The translations under genes were made by a program, and so were the position numbers. A DNA stretch of 64,000 nt from Solanum dulcamara. Its lineage: Eukaryota; Streptophyta; Magnoliopsida; Solanales; Solanaceae. The stretch is from contig NC_077240.1 in the NCBI RefSeq assembly GCF_947179165.1, positions 77,016,001 through 77,080,000 on the forward strand. Direction: 5' to 3'. How positions within the stretch are numbered: the stretch's first letter is position 1; every line of letters begins with the position of its first letter. Below the pieces are notes generated by a model. That model ran no database searches. It was not told the DNA's origin and worked only from the letters and a program-made list of their open reading frames with translations. This document shows positions 35,061 through 48,877 of the stretch, in pieces.

Positions 35061-37984
35061 GCAATATTTCGTTGAGGAATTTCGTCGAACACCTTCAAGA
35101 CACTGAAAGTCGTAGTTGAAAGAAGAAAGGAAAACAGAGACGTTGCTGCTGATAATAATATAGTGGGAATTTTTCAAAACACACCGAAATGCAATGTATT
35201 TTTATGGGTATATAAAATCTAATTCTATCTGAAATTGTGCAGATACGGTATCCAGTTGTAACTATATGTGTATGCATATGCGATCAGCTGTATACTCTGG
35301 TTAGAAGATGCAGATCCTAAACTGTCAGACTCGTGTTTGGACCAGTTAGAATAACAAAGAAAAAATATTTAATATGAGAATAAGTAGGAAACTTATTAAT
35401 ACAAAACTCCTAATATCTAGGAATGATTATAATAACAAGGAAAAGAGATGACAAATGTTAAAACAACACCAAGAAAAAGGATTATAAAAGGAGAAAAAAA
35501 TTGGCGTAAGTTAGAATGATATATCCATATACATTGTTATACAATATTTATACATTATAACATTCCATCTCTCTCAACAAGTTGATTTAGCCTTTTCAAT
35601 CCTGACTAGCTCAAATATCCTCTAAAGAATCTCAAATTTTACATAGGAGATCCTCTTGGCGTTACGAGTTTTTTGATATATTATTCATTACAAACGATTT
35701 ATATTTGCGGCATGCCAATTTTTTTAAAATTGAGCTTCAAAACTCTTCAGCGACGTATTTCAATGGACATAAACTCTTTTTTTTTAATAAACATCAACTC
35801 AAATCTTTCTTCAAACACCTCAAATTTTAAAGTTTTGAAATGAAATGAAATTTTCATGAAAATCAGTTCAAATCTTTCTCTAAACAACTTAAAATCAATT
35901 TGCTCCACATAAACAAGGACTTAATTATAGAGGAAAATGGTGAAACATGAGAGCTGGGGGGTGGTGGCATGGAGAAAACATAGAAAGGCAAAGGAAAAAG
36001 AAACAAAGGGCTAAGTGGCTATATTTACGGAAAAGAGTCAAAATTACTCTCGAACTATTTGAAATAGCTCAAATATATCCTTGAATTATTTTTGGAATCA
36101 AATATACCCTCTTTGTTACCTTTTATTTACATTATGACTCATGCCTTTATTATAAAACCCTTTATCACACCCACAACAAGTAATAAAGGCATGAGTCACC
36201 CGCTATGCCCTTCCCCGAACCCTGCGCATAGCGGAAGCTTTAGTGTACCGGACTGTCCTTTTTTTATCTCTTTTTAATAATGATGTTATTTTCCAAAAGA
36301 TATATGTGCAAATATTAAAATCTTTTGTCAATAATTCTTACAAAAAGTACATAACTTCTCTCCTCAGCTTGTTCATTAAATTTATTTTTGCACTATAATT
36401 TTACGAAGACAATTCTATATACTTGTATTTACCTTATATTTGTATTTTGATTAGTAGCTCAACCACGGACTAATATCAGATTTTAGAGATATTTTATGTA
36501 TATCTTGTTTCTCCCTTCCTCTTTTACAGTAAGATCTTCGAGCTACCCCCAATATTCCTCACACGAAAACAAAGATTTAAAGACATAATGAAAAATGCTA
36601 TGCTATGTCACCCTTGCATATATCACACACAAGAAACTCAAAATGTATGAATAAGATGTAGATATATGGTTATACGATAATATAAAAGGAAAAAGACATA
36701 AGTATACCCTTGAACTATATTCAATTACACACTTTTTATTCATGGGGTCTTATTACTCTCTAAATTATTTTAAAGTGAAATAAATTATAAAACTGAACTA
36801 CATACAAAATTAGAATCATATTTTGATTATTAAGTTTCAATTTCTGAATTAAATTGCAAGGTTAAAGTTAAATTACCTAATTAAGAAACTAGGTCAAGAT
36901 TTTCAATTTAGACATCATCTCATGGTTATAATTAATCCAAAATCGAGTATATATAATCATCAAGGGGTGATAGAGATTATTACCTTAAAATCTCTACCTC
37001 AACACTCTAAGTCAAAATCAATCTATTGTCCTATCACGTAGCTCATCATTTTTCAAAAAGAAAAAATCAATAATTATGAAATTATGTCATTGTTCATATA
37101 TAACCAAGTCAGGTAAGTATGTGATTGTAAAATAAGTGTCGCGATCATAGAGAACAATTTCTACTTGACAAATCAATCTTTTTATAACTCTTCCTAATCA
37201 CAGTCTTTCGATTTGCGATTGCGGCGTAACAAAACTAAAATCAAATTTAACAACTGTAATTAAGTTGCAATTGTGTCTGCAACTACCTCGAGCTCATTTG
37301 ATCTCAACTCGAGTCATATATTAAAAAATCTCAAAGTATAATATCAACTTATACAAAGTTTTAAAATAGAATTTTGAACACAAACACTCAAGATAAGGTG
37401 TCAGAGTATTACAATCAACCTATGTGAACATAATAGATAACTCACTTTCATAAAAGGAAATCACAAATTGAAACTTAAATCGTTGTAATAATGTTAACTA
37501 TAACCCTGCAAAAAGCAATAAGGTATGACTTACAAAACTAAGTAAATTTTAATTTTCGAGGTTCTCCCAATTATTGCATAAGAATAAATATTTAAAAGCA
37601 CAATCCAAATATTATATCATGTCATGCTCACACACATCAGACACAACAATCTCAAAATACATGATTAAGATATAAATACGTAGATATACAACAGTATAAA
37701 ATGTACCGTGTATGTGATTAATGCATGAAATGATTTTCACATATGTAGGTCCAAACGCGATAGTTGATCATCCACATATCTTGTCTTGCTGCACTAACCA
37801 CACGTCTTACATTTATTGTCTTGCTACGTTGATCACACACCTCATTCTCTTTATATGATAATGTAGAAGTTATCCGTACTTCTCATATATCAACACTTTA
37901 TTTCATTATGTTAGACATATATCTTACATTTTCTATCTTGTTCTTAGTGCATTATTATTGTGATATCATCATTTAACTAGATTT
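35061..37984. other. AT-rich spacer upstream of calmodulin
   Basis: No gene seen. Near 36030-36130 there is a Solanaceae-type repeat fragment (GTCAAAATTACTCTCGAACT, ATATATCCTTGAATT words), and a related TATACCCTTGAACTAT occurs at about 36700. The remainder is AT-rich. Confidence 0.45.
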
Positions 37985-41676
<3,692 letters not shown>

Positions 41677-42450
41677 GAATTGATCAATCCAACATAATCT
41701 TTAGAAGTAAAAATACAAAAGAGAAGGAAACAGAGCAGATAAGTTTGTGAGATTTTCATTCCAAATTAGGATGTGTTCTTTGCGTTATTACCTTTGTCTC
41801 GTTGCTTGCCTATTTTCCAATTCACACGGTTATGTAGTGCTGTATTCAGTAAATCCTGTCTGCCCTGTTCCTTGTCTTAGTAGTTTGGGTTGTTAGCAAC
41901 TTCTAGTAATTTCTCCTGAATTCGGTATTGTGAAACTATGACGTGTCAAGCTTTTTTGTTTTGTATTCTAAGTGACTAATTTTGTTGATATTCTACATTC
42001 TTGCCTATGCTTATGTGTGTGTTTTATATTCTTTTGATTTTTGCATTAACTTGATCCTCAACTTTCTCTAAAATCCTCAAATCTTGGGCACATGGATTGT
42101 CTATCAGTTATACAACTTGGTTTCTGTTTTACATTGATACACTTGACTTCAAGCGCTTCCATATCTCAGGCTCATCTAAGATTTTAAAGGCGTAGGACAT
42201 AGCATAACTTGTAAGACGATACTTTCAACATCCTTAGCAAGAGTATCTGTTCTTAGTTTTTTGCTTTTGGTTTTACCTGGACCACAGTTAAGTGTTGCAT
42301 CTGCAGCTATGTGAATGCTTGGAGCAGATGTTTGGTGCATTACAAGGTCGAACATAGTTATATATATGGAGGTTTCTGCATGATGTATTTCATGACTACA
42401 GGAAAGTCTTCTTTCTTTGTTGTAGAAGGAAGCTTTTTCCACCTTTGTAC
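41677..42450. other. calmodulin 3' UTR and spacer
   Basis: T-rich sequence following the calmodulin stop; the 3' UTR probably covers the first 300-400 bases. The remainder shows no gene. Confidence 0.5.
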
Positions 42451-42454
42451 AAGT

Positions 42455-42656
42455 GTGTGTATGGGTGGGTCTTGATGTTGGTTTTCAAGCCCCAAGTTTG
42501 ATTTGTTCCAATGACAGGGATTTCTTCCTATCTGTCTAAGCTTTGGTAGGGCAGAGTTACTCGTATAGTTGTGAGGGAGGTAGCAGGCAGCAGGTACGTG
42601 GTGGAGTAGTCAAGGTGTACGCAAGCTCTTGGCCACCATTGTTGTTAAAAAAATGT
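42455..42656 (+). mobile_element. degenerate TS-type SINE
   Basis: The body blocks GGGATTTCTTCCTATCTGTC, GGGCAGAGTTACTCGTA, GGGAGGTAGCAGG, GTGGAGTAGTCAAGGTGTAC and GCAAGCTCTTGGCCACCAT follow the order of the TS SINE at 55158-55374, and a TTGTTAAAAAAA tail ends it. The tRNA-like head is hardly recognisable, so it is an old copy. Confidence 0.75.
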
Positions 42657-42946
42657 AATTAAGTATAACCATTCTGTCAATTCCTTGGAGTTCCCTTTAT
42701 GCATACATGCCCTAGGACCAGTTTTTTTTTTTTACAGGGTCTAAAATATGGTTGAATTAGATGAGTTGATGGGTTAAATAAACAAGCAAGCTAGACACTA
42801 TCACACTACTATAAGTAAAAATCTCATAGATGTCTGTCTATAGCAACATTTATTTGTTTAGAAAACTAGAATATTAAGTTGTAGTAGGGAATATTATTCC
42901 ATCATAAGGATAATTTTGAGTATCTGAAGCTTGCATCGTTCACTCT

Positions 42947-43237
42947 CTAAATGACGTCTATGGCCATGTCTGAGACCATTGGCTCCGATGCCGGTGGTGT
43001 GGGCGGCCTGATACAGGAGGTCAGACAGTCGATGCCATTAATCGCGCAACCTGGATAGCACGTAATCGTCGGAGGGAGTGGGCCACACTGGATGGCACAA
43101 GAGATTGCTTGTATGCCACAATTGATGACACATTGCCCTGGTTGGCCTTGGACATGGTGAATTGTAGTGATGCATACAACAAGGAACATGAGCAAAGCTA
43201 GAGATGGAACTTGTGAAATTCTTGCTAGATAGGCCAT
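42947..43237 (-). CDS. small secreted cysteine-rich protein, copy A
   Basis: An intronless 96-residue protein. Residues 1-31 are a signal peptide (hydrophobic core LALLMFLVVCITTI, ending HHVQG). The mature part has eight cysteines spaced C-x3-C-x6-C-x3-C, x8, C-x3-C-x6-C-x3-C, that is, one four-cysteine motif twice. Each half could form a disulfide-linked helical hairpin, but this is inference and I do not recognise a named family. The C-terminal tail is Pro-rich then acidic. A paralogue sits 1.8 kb away on the same strand with the same spacing, and a TATA box lies about 44 bases upstream of the ATG. Role unknown; an extracellular defence or signalling peptide is one possibility. Confidence 0.8.
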   Translation of the reverse strand: MAYLARISQVPSLALLMFLVVCITTIHHVQGQPGQCVINCGIQAISCAIQCGPLPPTITCYPGCAINGIDCLTSCIRPPTPPASEPMVSDMAIDVI

Positions 43238-43280
43238 TGTTTGGAAACATGAACTTGAAGTTAGTATTATTGTTCTTTAG

Positions 43281-43288
43281 TTTATATA
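43281..43288 (-). promoter_or_regulatory. TATA box of cysteine-rich gene copy A
   Basis: TATATAAA on the minus strand, 44-51 bases upstream of the start codon. The same word lies at the same distance before copy B. Confidence 0.6.
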
Positions 43289-43289
43289 A

Positions 43290-44881
43290 ACTTTGTTTGA
43301 TGACATAAAGAGAAAATGAAAGGAACTTTTTGGGGGGGTTTCTGTTATGGACAACTTTATTCTTCATAGGAAACATGTGAAGTCTAATAATTAAAGTGAA
43401 AAGAGAAGGCAGATTTAATTCGTGACGTTAATATATTTAATGTAGTCCGACAAAAGTAGAGTATGAGGAGGGTAAAGTGTACGCAAGCAAACTTTAATTA
43501 CGCCTGGTAGAGATCCCCAGTTAAAAATAATTATTTTTTCAAAACAGTTTGAGAGAAATGTAAGAGTAAAGCGCGATGATGAAAATATTGAAAAAAGAAA
43601 AGCACTGGTCGTAAAAATAGAAAAGATAATTAAAATAACAAAAGCGACAGGGTTGCCTAAGTGTATCAACAACGTATTTTTTATTTCTTAAAAATACGTT
43701 ATCATTATCCTATCAAACTAATTCAATATAGTTTGGTACTTTCAATCTTAATTTCAGTATTTTGTGGTATGGTAAATAGGTAATCATAGTTTATTCAACT
43801 TCGATTTATATATACTCATATTATAGAGAATGATGACTTCGGCTTTTCAAAAAATGTCTCAATTACACATGTAGAAATATATATTCAAAAGAATATACAG
43901 GCAACTCCCTTTGTTGATCAGTTGCAAAAAAAGCATTTCAGCAAGATAAAGTCGTCAAAATTTTAATGTCTAAACATTTAGTTTTATACTAATATAATAC
44001 TAGGTTGTATATTTGTTGGTATTATAATAATATATACAAATTATTTATGTAACTATATACTTTGATACAATAGTCAACATTTCTATATTTTATTTATAAA
44101 TATCGAACCACACCAAATACCAATTTATTTTTTTTAAAAATGCATATCTATATCATACCAAATATCATAATATTAAAATCACGATATCCAAAATTTTAAT
44201 TCGATATCTACCGTATCATGCCCATCTCTAATCAGAGATGGTCATAGGTGTGAATACACTGTATAAATGTGTATGACACAATAGAAGAATAAGTTATACA
44301 CTTTGTTAAACACTATTATACAATGTATATATATGTATTCATTTGCTCTTGATCACTTGTATTTATCTACTATAATTTCACTTGTATTCATGTGTGCATC
44401 TGGTTGTATCGATGAATATAGTCCAGGTGTATATAAAAATACAATCAAACGAAAAAAAAATTGTATTTATCCACTCTAATTTTATTTGTATTCGTTCACT
44501 CTTTTACCACTTGTATTTATTTGCTCTAATACAAAAATACAATAAAAAAAGAGAAAGAATAATATAAAAATACATAGAGAGCGGTGAAAGAGAAAGAGAG
44601 AGATGAAGAGGGGAGTGAGGCGAACAAGAAAGAGAGAGGAGAGAGTGGCGAGCAGAAGGGCTAGCGAGATTAAGGAGAGTTGCTAGAGAGAGAAGTATAG
44701 TTATGAAATGTAAATAATAATAATAATAATAATAATTTATTAGGTACTAAAAAATTATTAAAGAATAAAATTTACTCAATCCATTTTAACTCGCTCAACT
44801 CATTTACCACCTCTAATACTAATTTATCTGTCCAAGTCCAGTAACCATCATTATTTGTTGTGTTTGGCTTTAGGCAAGAGT
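43290..44881. other. spacer between the tandem cysteine-rich genes
   Basis: Upstream of copy A, a promoter block (GAAGTCTAATAATTAAAGTG, about 43379) is shared with copy B. At 43445-43510 GAGGAGGGTAAAGTGTACGC resembles a worn Au-type SINE 3' end in reverse. No gene is seen; 44230-44770 is a repeat, listed separately. Confidence 0.5.
44230..44770. repeat. repeat related to the MULE-like MITE, with a (TAA)n run
   Basis: GTATTTAT/TTGTATT words are followed by a purine-rich GAGGCGAACAAGAAAGAGAG-type block (about 44580-44695). On the other strand this matches the CTCGCC/CTCTC style of the element at 30713-31523. AATAAT repeats occupy about 44712-44737. Ends and target duplication not found. Confidence 0.5.
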
Positions 44882-45047
44882 ACAAACAAGCAAGCTAGAC
44901 GCTAATATAAGTAAAAAAAAACACTTGGTAAACGTCTGGATCAAACTTTATTTTGCGAATTCAGAATATTAACTTATAATACAAAATATTACTGCATCAT
45001 TATTTATTTTTAATAAAGACATTTTCGAGTGTGGTATTATTCACTCC

Positions 45048-45329
45048 CTAAATGACATTTATGCCCATGTCCGAGGTCATTGGTGGCGTAGGTGGCCTGA
45101 GACAGGAGGTGAGACAGTCGATGCCACTAGTCGCGCAACTTGGATAGCAACCAACCGGCGGAGGCGGCGGGCCACAACGAATGACACAAGAGATTGCTTG
45201 TTGGCCACAATTGATGACACAATATTGCCCTGGTTGGCCTTGGACATGATGGATTGTGGTGGTGCATATAACAAGGAACATGAACAAAACTAGAAATGGA
45301 ATTTGTGAAATTCTTGTAAGAAAGGCCAT
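45048..45329 (-). CDS. small secreted cysteine-rich protein, copy B
   Basis: A 93-residue intronless paralogue of the gene at 42947. The signal peptide is the same length (core FLVLFMFLVICTTTI, ending HHVQG). The same eight cysteines are present, C-x3-C-x6-C-x3-C, x8, C-x3-C-x6-C-x3-C, with CVINC, CYPSC and CLTSC motifs. The eight-residue linker is Pro-rich. The two copies are very similar in the signal peptide and around the cysteines, and differ more in the linker and tail, as expected for a functional secreted peptide pair. Flanks (AACAAGCAAGCTAGACGCTA downstream, GAAGTCTTATAATTAAAGTG upstream) are shared with copy A, so a block of about 650 bp was duplicated. Confidence 0.8.
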   Translation of the reverse strand: MAFLTRISQIPFLVLFMFLVICTTTIHHVQGQPGQYCVINCGQQAISCVIRCGPPPPPVGCYPSCATSGIDCLTSCLRPPTPPMTSDMGINVI

Positions 45330-45373
45330 TGTTTGGAAAATATGAACTTGAAGTTAGAATTATTATTTTTGAG

Positions 45374-45381
45374 TTTATATA
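45374..45381 (-). promoter_or_regulatory. TATA box of cysteine-rich gene copy B
   Basis: TATATAAA on the minus strand, 45-52 bases upstream of the start codon, matching copy A. Confidence 0.6.
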
Positions 45382-46470
45382 AAACTTATTTGATGACAAT
45401 AAAGAGAAAATTGAAGGAACTTTTTGTTAGATATGGACAAACTTTATTCTTCATAGGAAACATGTGAAGTCTTATAATTAAAGTGAAAAGAGAAGGCCAC
45501 TTGAGGAATTTACAACAAAGATAACAACTCACCATTTGGAATAAATGGGGTTGAATTACATTTTTTGGAATTTAATTTTTATTAATTGGCATTCCTTTTT
45601 TATTTTTTAAAAGGGTAATTACAATTGAGATATACGATTAGAAAGATAATTAGCCAATGTGGTAAAACTACAAATTAATTTGCATCATTACATGCATGAT
45701 GAAGCAACCATGATGAGAATTAAGAATAATTACCCAATTGGTTTTGGTTTAAAATCAGTAAAAATTGGTGTTTACATGCAACCAATAAATGCAAAACATG
45801 TGTCTTTTATAAATATATTTTTCATGTAATCATTGTTAAAAATGATATTTCACATTAGTTTTTAATTGCTAAATTAAGTTGAATTCAATGATTTGATGTG
45901 AACACTCGATACACGTAAATATTTACCCACAAATCTTTTTCCTCTATTTGAAGATTTAGATTAGATATATCTGTATGTATCTGGTGTAATTCGCATGTAT
46001 CTAAAATACCTGATACTTAGGAGAGTGACGAGCAAGATGAGAGAAAAGCGAGCGAGATATGTCTATATATCTCAGATACATGCGAATCCACTTGGATACA
46101 GTATATCTTGAACAAATTACACCTAATTTTGACCTCATATTTCAGAGTAATAATTCAAAGAAAAATTACTCACCTTTATCGGTACTGTGGCAAAAAAAGT
46201 CATCCTTCATTTAAGTCAAAATAGGGAATGATGACTATATTTCTAGAAAAGAAAATTGACCATTGCAATCAAAAAAAGTTAAAGAACAAAAATAATTTCA
46301 AATGTCCTTTAGGTGCTTGGTATTGATCAAATTTGTTAAGTGTTAGTCAGCTAACGAAAAAAGAATTTTAATTGTTAATTGAAAATAAGTATTGCCAAAT
46401 CTTTGATGGCACTAAGAATGCTATTTTTCGAGTCAAAATAAGACTTAAAAATTTATCATTTAAACTAACA
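45382..46470. other. AT-rich spacer with a repeat fragment
   Basis: Includes the promoter of copy B. At 45950-46130, TATCTGTATGTATCTGGTGT, a GAGCAAGATGAGAG purine block and ATATCTCAGATACATGCG form an inverted-repeat-like structure related in style to the 30.7 kb MITE. No gene. Confidence 0.45.
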
Positions 46471-46601
46471 GAAGATGAAAACAAGCCAAAAATTTGGAGA
46501 CGTGGATCAAGCTAAATGCAAGACCAAATATGAATTGACAAACTCATTCACTAAGTCAATTCAACCAAGTCTAGAATTTATAGTTCCAAAAGCAAGGATG
46601 A

Positions 46602-46882
46602 GTGTTAGATTTTTGTTTTTGGATTGCAGTAACTTAGTTTTACTCTTTAGTTTTTTCGAGTAAATCCTAATTAATAGTATGTTAGCTAGCTTTTTCTATT
46701 TGTTAGTAATTTATAGTTAAATATATCTTCCGCAGAGATATTCTAGGTTAGGTTATGATTTTTTTTTTTTTTTTACTGTTTTTGCTCTTATAAATATAGA
46801 GTTGGACATAGAAGATTGCATTGCAATATTTGTTTCCCAAGCCTTTCTCTGTTATTTCTCTAATTTCTTTGCCAACAAACAA
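46602..46882 (+). mobile_element. possible small LTR (copia-like)
   Basis: It starts TGTTAGATTTTTG after a purine-rich AAAAGCAAGGATGAG and contains a TATA-like CTTATAAATATAGAG near 46787. It ends at about GCCAACAAACAATAATA, followed by GGTATCAAATA, a weak match to the tRNA-Met primer-binding site GGTATCAGAGC. No target duplication or pol sequence was confirmed. Confidence 0.35.
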
Positions 46883-47000
46883 TAATAGGTATCAAATATA
46901 GGCCCATCCTAATTCATTGTTTATCAATGTTGGCCCTATCTTATATTGTTCATGCTCCATATGTCTAATCCTGATTGTGCCGAGGCTGTTGAGTCCCACA

Positions 47001-47312
47001 TCAGATGGGTAACAGTATACTGTAGACTATACTATCATAGTAATAGACGTCCAGTCTTTCTAATAAGTGTGTGAATGAGGATAGATCAGATATAACAAGC
47101 AGTCCAAGTTTCACGAAGAACACCGATGGAAGTGGAGAACCACATATCTCTTTGACATTCCAAAGGGCAAGGAGTTCCAAAGACTCCAACAAAGGGAAAA
47201 CAACATTTCTTGAGGTCGTAACAAAATCAACATTTGTATCGAAGAGATGCTCAATGAATTCACAATCAGCAAGGCGGAGATATATCAACATGTAATTTGA
47301 ATGGCTCTTCAA
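47001..47312 (-). pseudogene. orphan leucine-rich-repeat fragment of a CC-NBS-LRR (NLR) resistance gene
   Basis: The reading frame gives LRR-like text: a CEFIEHLF segment, then VVFPLLESLELLALWNVKEI and GSPLPSVFF..L..L.ISD. The FPLLESLEL..L..LKEI pattern is typical of the C-terminal LRRs of plant CNL proteins. No P-loop, NB-ARC or coiled-coil sequence is found within several kilobases on either side, so it is a relic. Homology ends near 47050, and the last residues are probably non-homologous. It may have been moved here by a transposon. Confidence 0.7.
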
Positions 47313-47815
47313 ATAGTTTTCACATTAGTAACTCAAGCCTATCTGTGGTGAAAGGGAAATTATGTAAAATGATTTTAAGCATGTCACACTATAAGATTTC
47401 CTTTTCTTAATGAATGCCAAAATCCTAAAAAAAAAATCACTTATTGTTGACTAGAGAGAAAATCGTAATTGACGTGAATTTTGTTGGTAACTATGTCAAA
47501 ATTGACGAGCTTTGGCCCCGAGATTCAAGTCCAATTAGGTGATCACCACACTTATTGTTGGTGTGGAGACTCTATGTTGTTCGAACTTGATTCTTAAAAA
47601 TGTTAATTAATTTGTTGCTCGGACTCGACTCTTAAAAATGTTAATTAATGTGTGTCAAATTCTCCCAAAATAAATAGTGTGACGTGTAAGCAATAGACAA
47701 ATTGTTTCTTAATAATAATTACTCCCATGATTTCATATTCCAACTTGATCATTTTAACTCAAGGAAAAAATTTCTTTACAAATTACAACAGTATTTTACT
47801 TGCTCAAAAAAAGAA
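47313..47815. other. spacer and 3' flank of the F-box gene
   Basis: AT-rich, no gene. The two short repeats GTTAATTAATTTGTTG and GTTAATTAATGTGTGT near 47600-47645 are the only structure seen. Confidence 0.5.
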
Positions 47816-48877
47816 TCAAAAGGAATTCATTTCAAGAGAGTAACTCCTCTCCAACTTCACCAACTCTCTAGCAACTTCATCAAACACCTTCTCCTCTTTC
47901 CCGTCTCCGGCGATACCAAACCCTTTCGCCACCAAATCTCCGCCATCATCCGCCTTGCTCCACTCCTCCACCGGCTTTATCACCACCAACGTCGCCCCCT
48001 TCATCACGCATCCTTCCTCCGGCAACTCCAGCTCCGAAGCAAACCACATTTTCACCTTCAAACCCGGCATTTTCGTCGTGAAATTTCTCCTCATCTCTTC
48101 TACTTGTTCGCCATTCATACAACACTTTCCCTGACCAATATCGTCCGTAATCACTACTTTGCTCAGTGATTTCTTCTCCTTAATCACTTCTTCTAATAAA
48201 CAATGCCGCGCTGATGCTGCTATTAACGATGAAATTATCCAAACAATTCGCAATTTCAACTCCTCATTCGTCATTCGTTGCATAATTGGTACATCGTCAT
48301 TTTCAATTTCTTCTCCAGCACGATTGTTATGAATTGGGGAAAGTGATATTCCACCAACAATCAAACAATTCTTCAATTGACTACCAAACTCAGCTCTCCA
48401 TTTCAGCAATGAATCGGAACCACCAACATTCCTCTTACTGGGAAGTCGAATTTCGAGTTCCTTGATTTCTGTGAAACATCGGAGAATTTGAGCAGGAGAA
48501 GAAGCATAAGAACAAGTAGAGCAATTATAACTATCACTTTTTTTCTGGGTATCATAAGGAATGGGCATACAAATTGGGTTCCATTTACTGATCTGTCGAA
48601 GAGCAAACTGAAAGGGTTTGAGAAAAACTCTGTTCAGAAATCGAATAAATTGATTTCTGTTGGTATTATTGGGTGATGATTTGTGGGATTTTGGAGGTGT
48701 AATTGTGAGTGAAATGTGTTGTGTTTGGGTTGTAAGGAAGTGAAAACGCTTGCAGAGAGATGAAGAAATTGAAAGGGATTTAGCATCTTGAAGCTTATCG
48801 AAGATAGTTAGTAGAATTGAATCTGGTAAGCGATCAAATAACTCTTCATTTTCTTCCTCAATTAATATTGTTGACAT
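47816..48877 (-). CDS. F-box protein, AUF1/At1g30200-like
   Basis: A single exon of 353 residues. The F-box lies at about 13-52 (FDRLPDSILLTIFDKLQDAK, then SLCKRF), the segment that binds SKP1/ASK and places the protein in an SCF ubiquitin ligase. The rest has no kelch or LRR array; it contains ILRCFTEIKELEIRLPS, a conserved GGISLSPIH-like region and a long helical C-terminus. Intronless structure, length and the IKELEI.LPS region are like the Arabidopsis AUF1/AUF2 and At1g30200 group, some of which are auxin-induced. That assignment is from memory of the family and is less certain than the F-box itself. Substrate unknown. Confidence 0.85.
   Translation of the reverse strand: MSTILIEEENEELFDRLPDSILLTIFDKLQDAKSLSISSSLCKRFHFLTTQTQHISLTITPPKSHKSSPNNTNRNQFIRFLNRVFLKPFQFALRQISKWNPICMPIPYDTQKKSDSYNCSTCSYASSPAQILRCFTEIKELEIRLPSKRNVGGSDSLLKWRAEFGSQLKNCLIVGGISLSPIHNNRAGEEIENDDVPIMQRMTNEELKLRIVWIISSLIAASARHCLLEEVIKEKKSLSKVVITDDIGQGKCCMNGEQVEEMRRNFTTKMPGLKVKMWFASELELPEEGCVMKGATLVVIKPVEEWSKADDGGDLVAKGFGIAGDGKEEKVFDEVARELVKLERSYSLEMNSF

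Noticed and set aside
46475..46663. 62-residue ORF on the plus strand
   Set aside because: Low-complexity text running into a possible LTR; no recognisable domain.
47702..48169. 155-residue ORF on the plus strand
   Set aside because: Antisense of the 3' half of the F-box gene.
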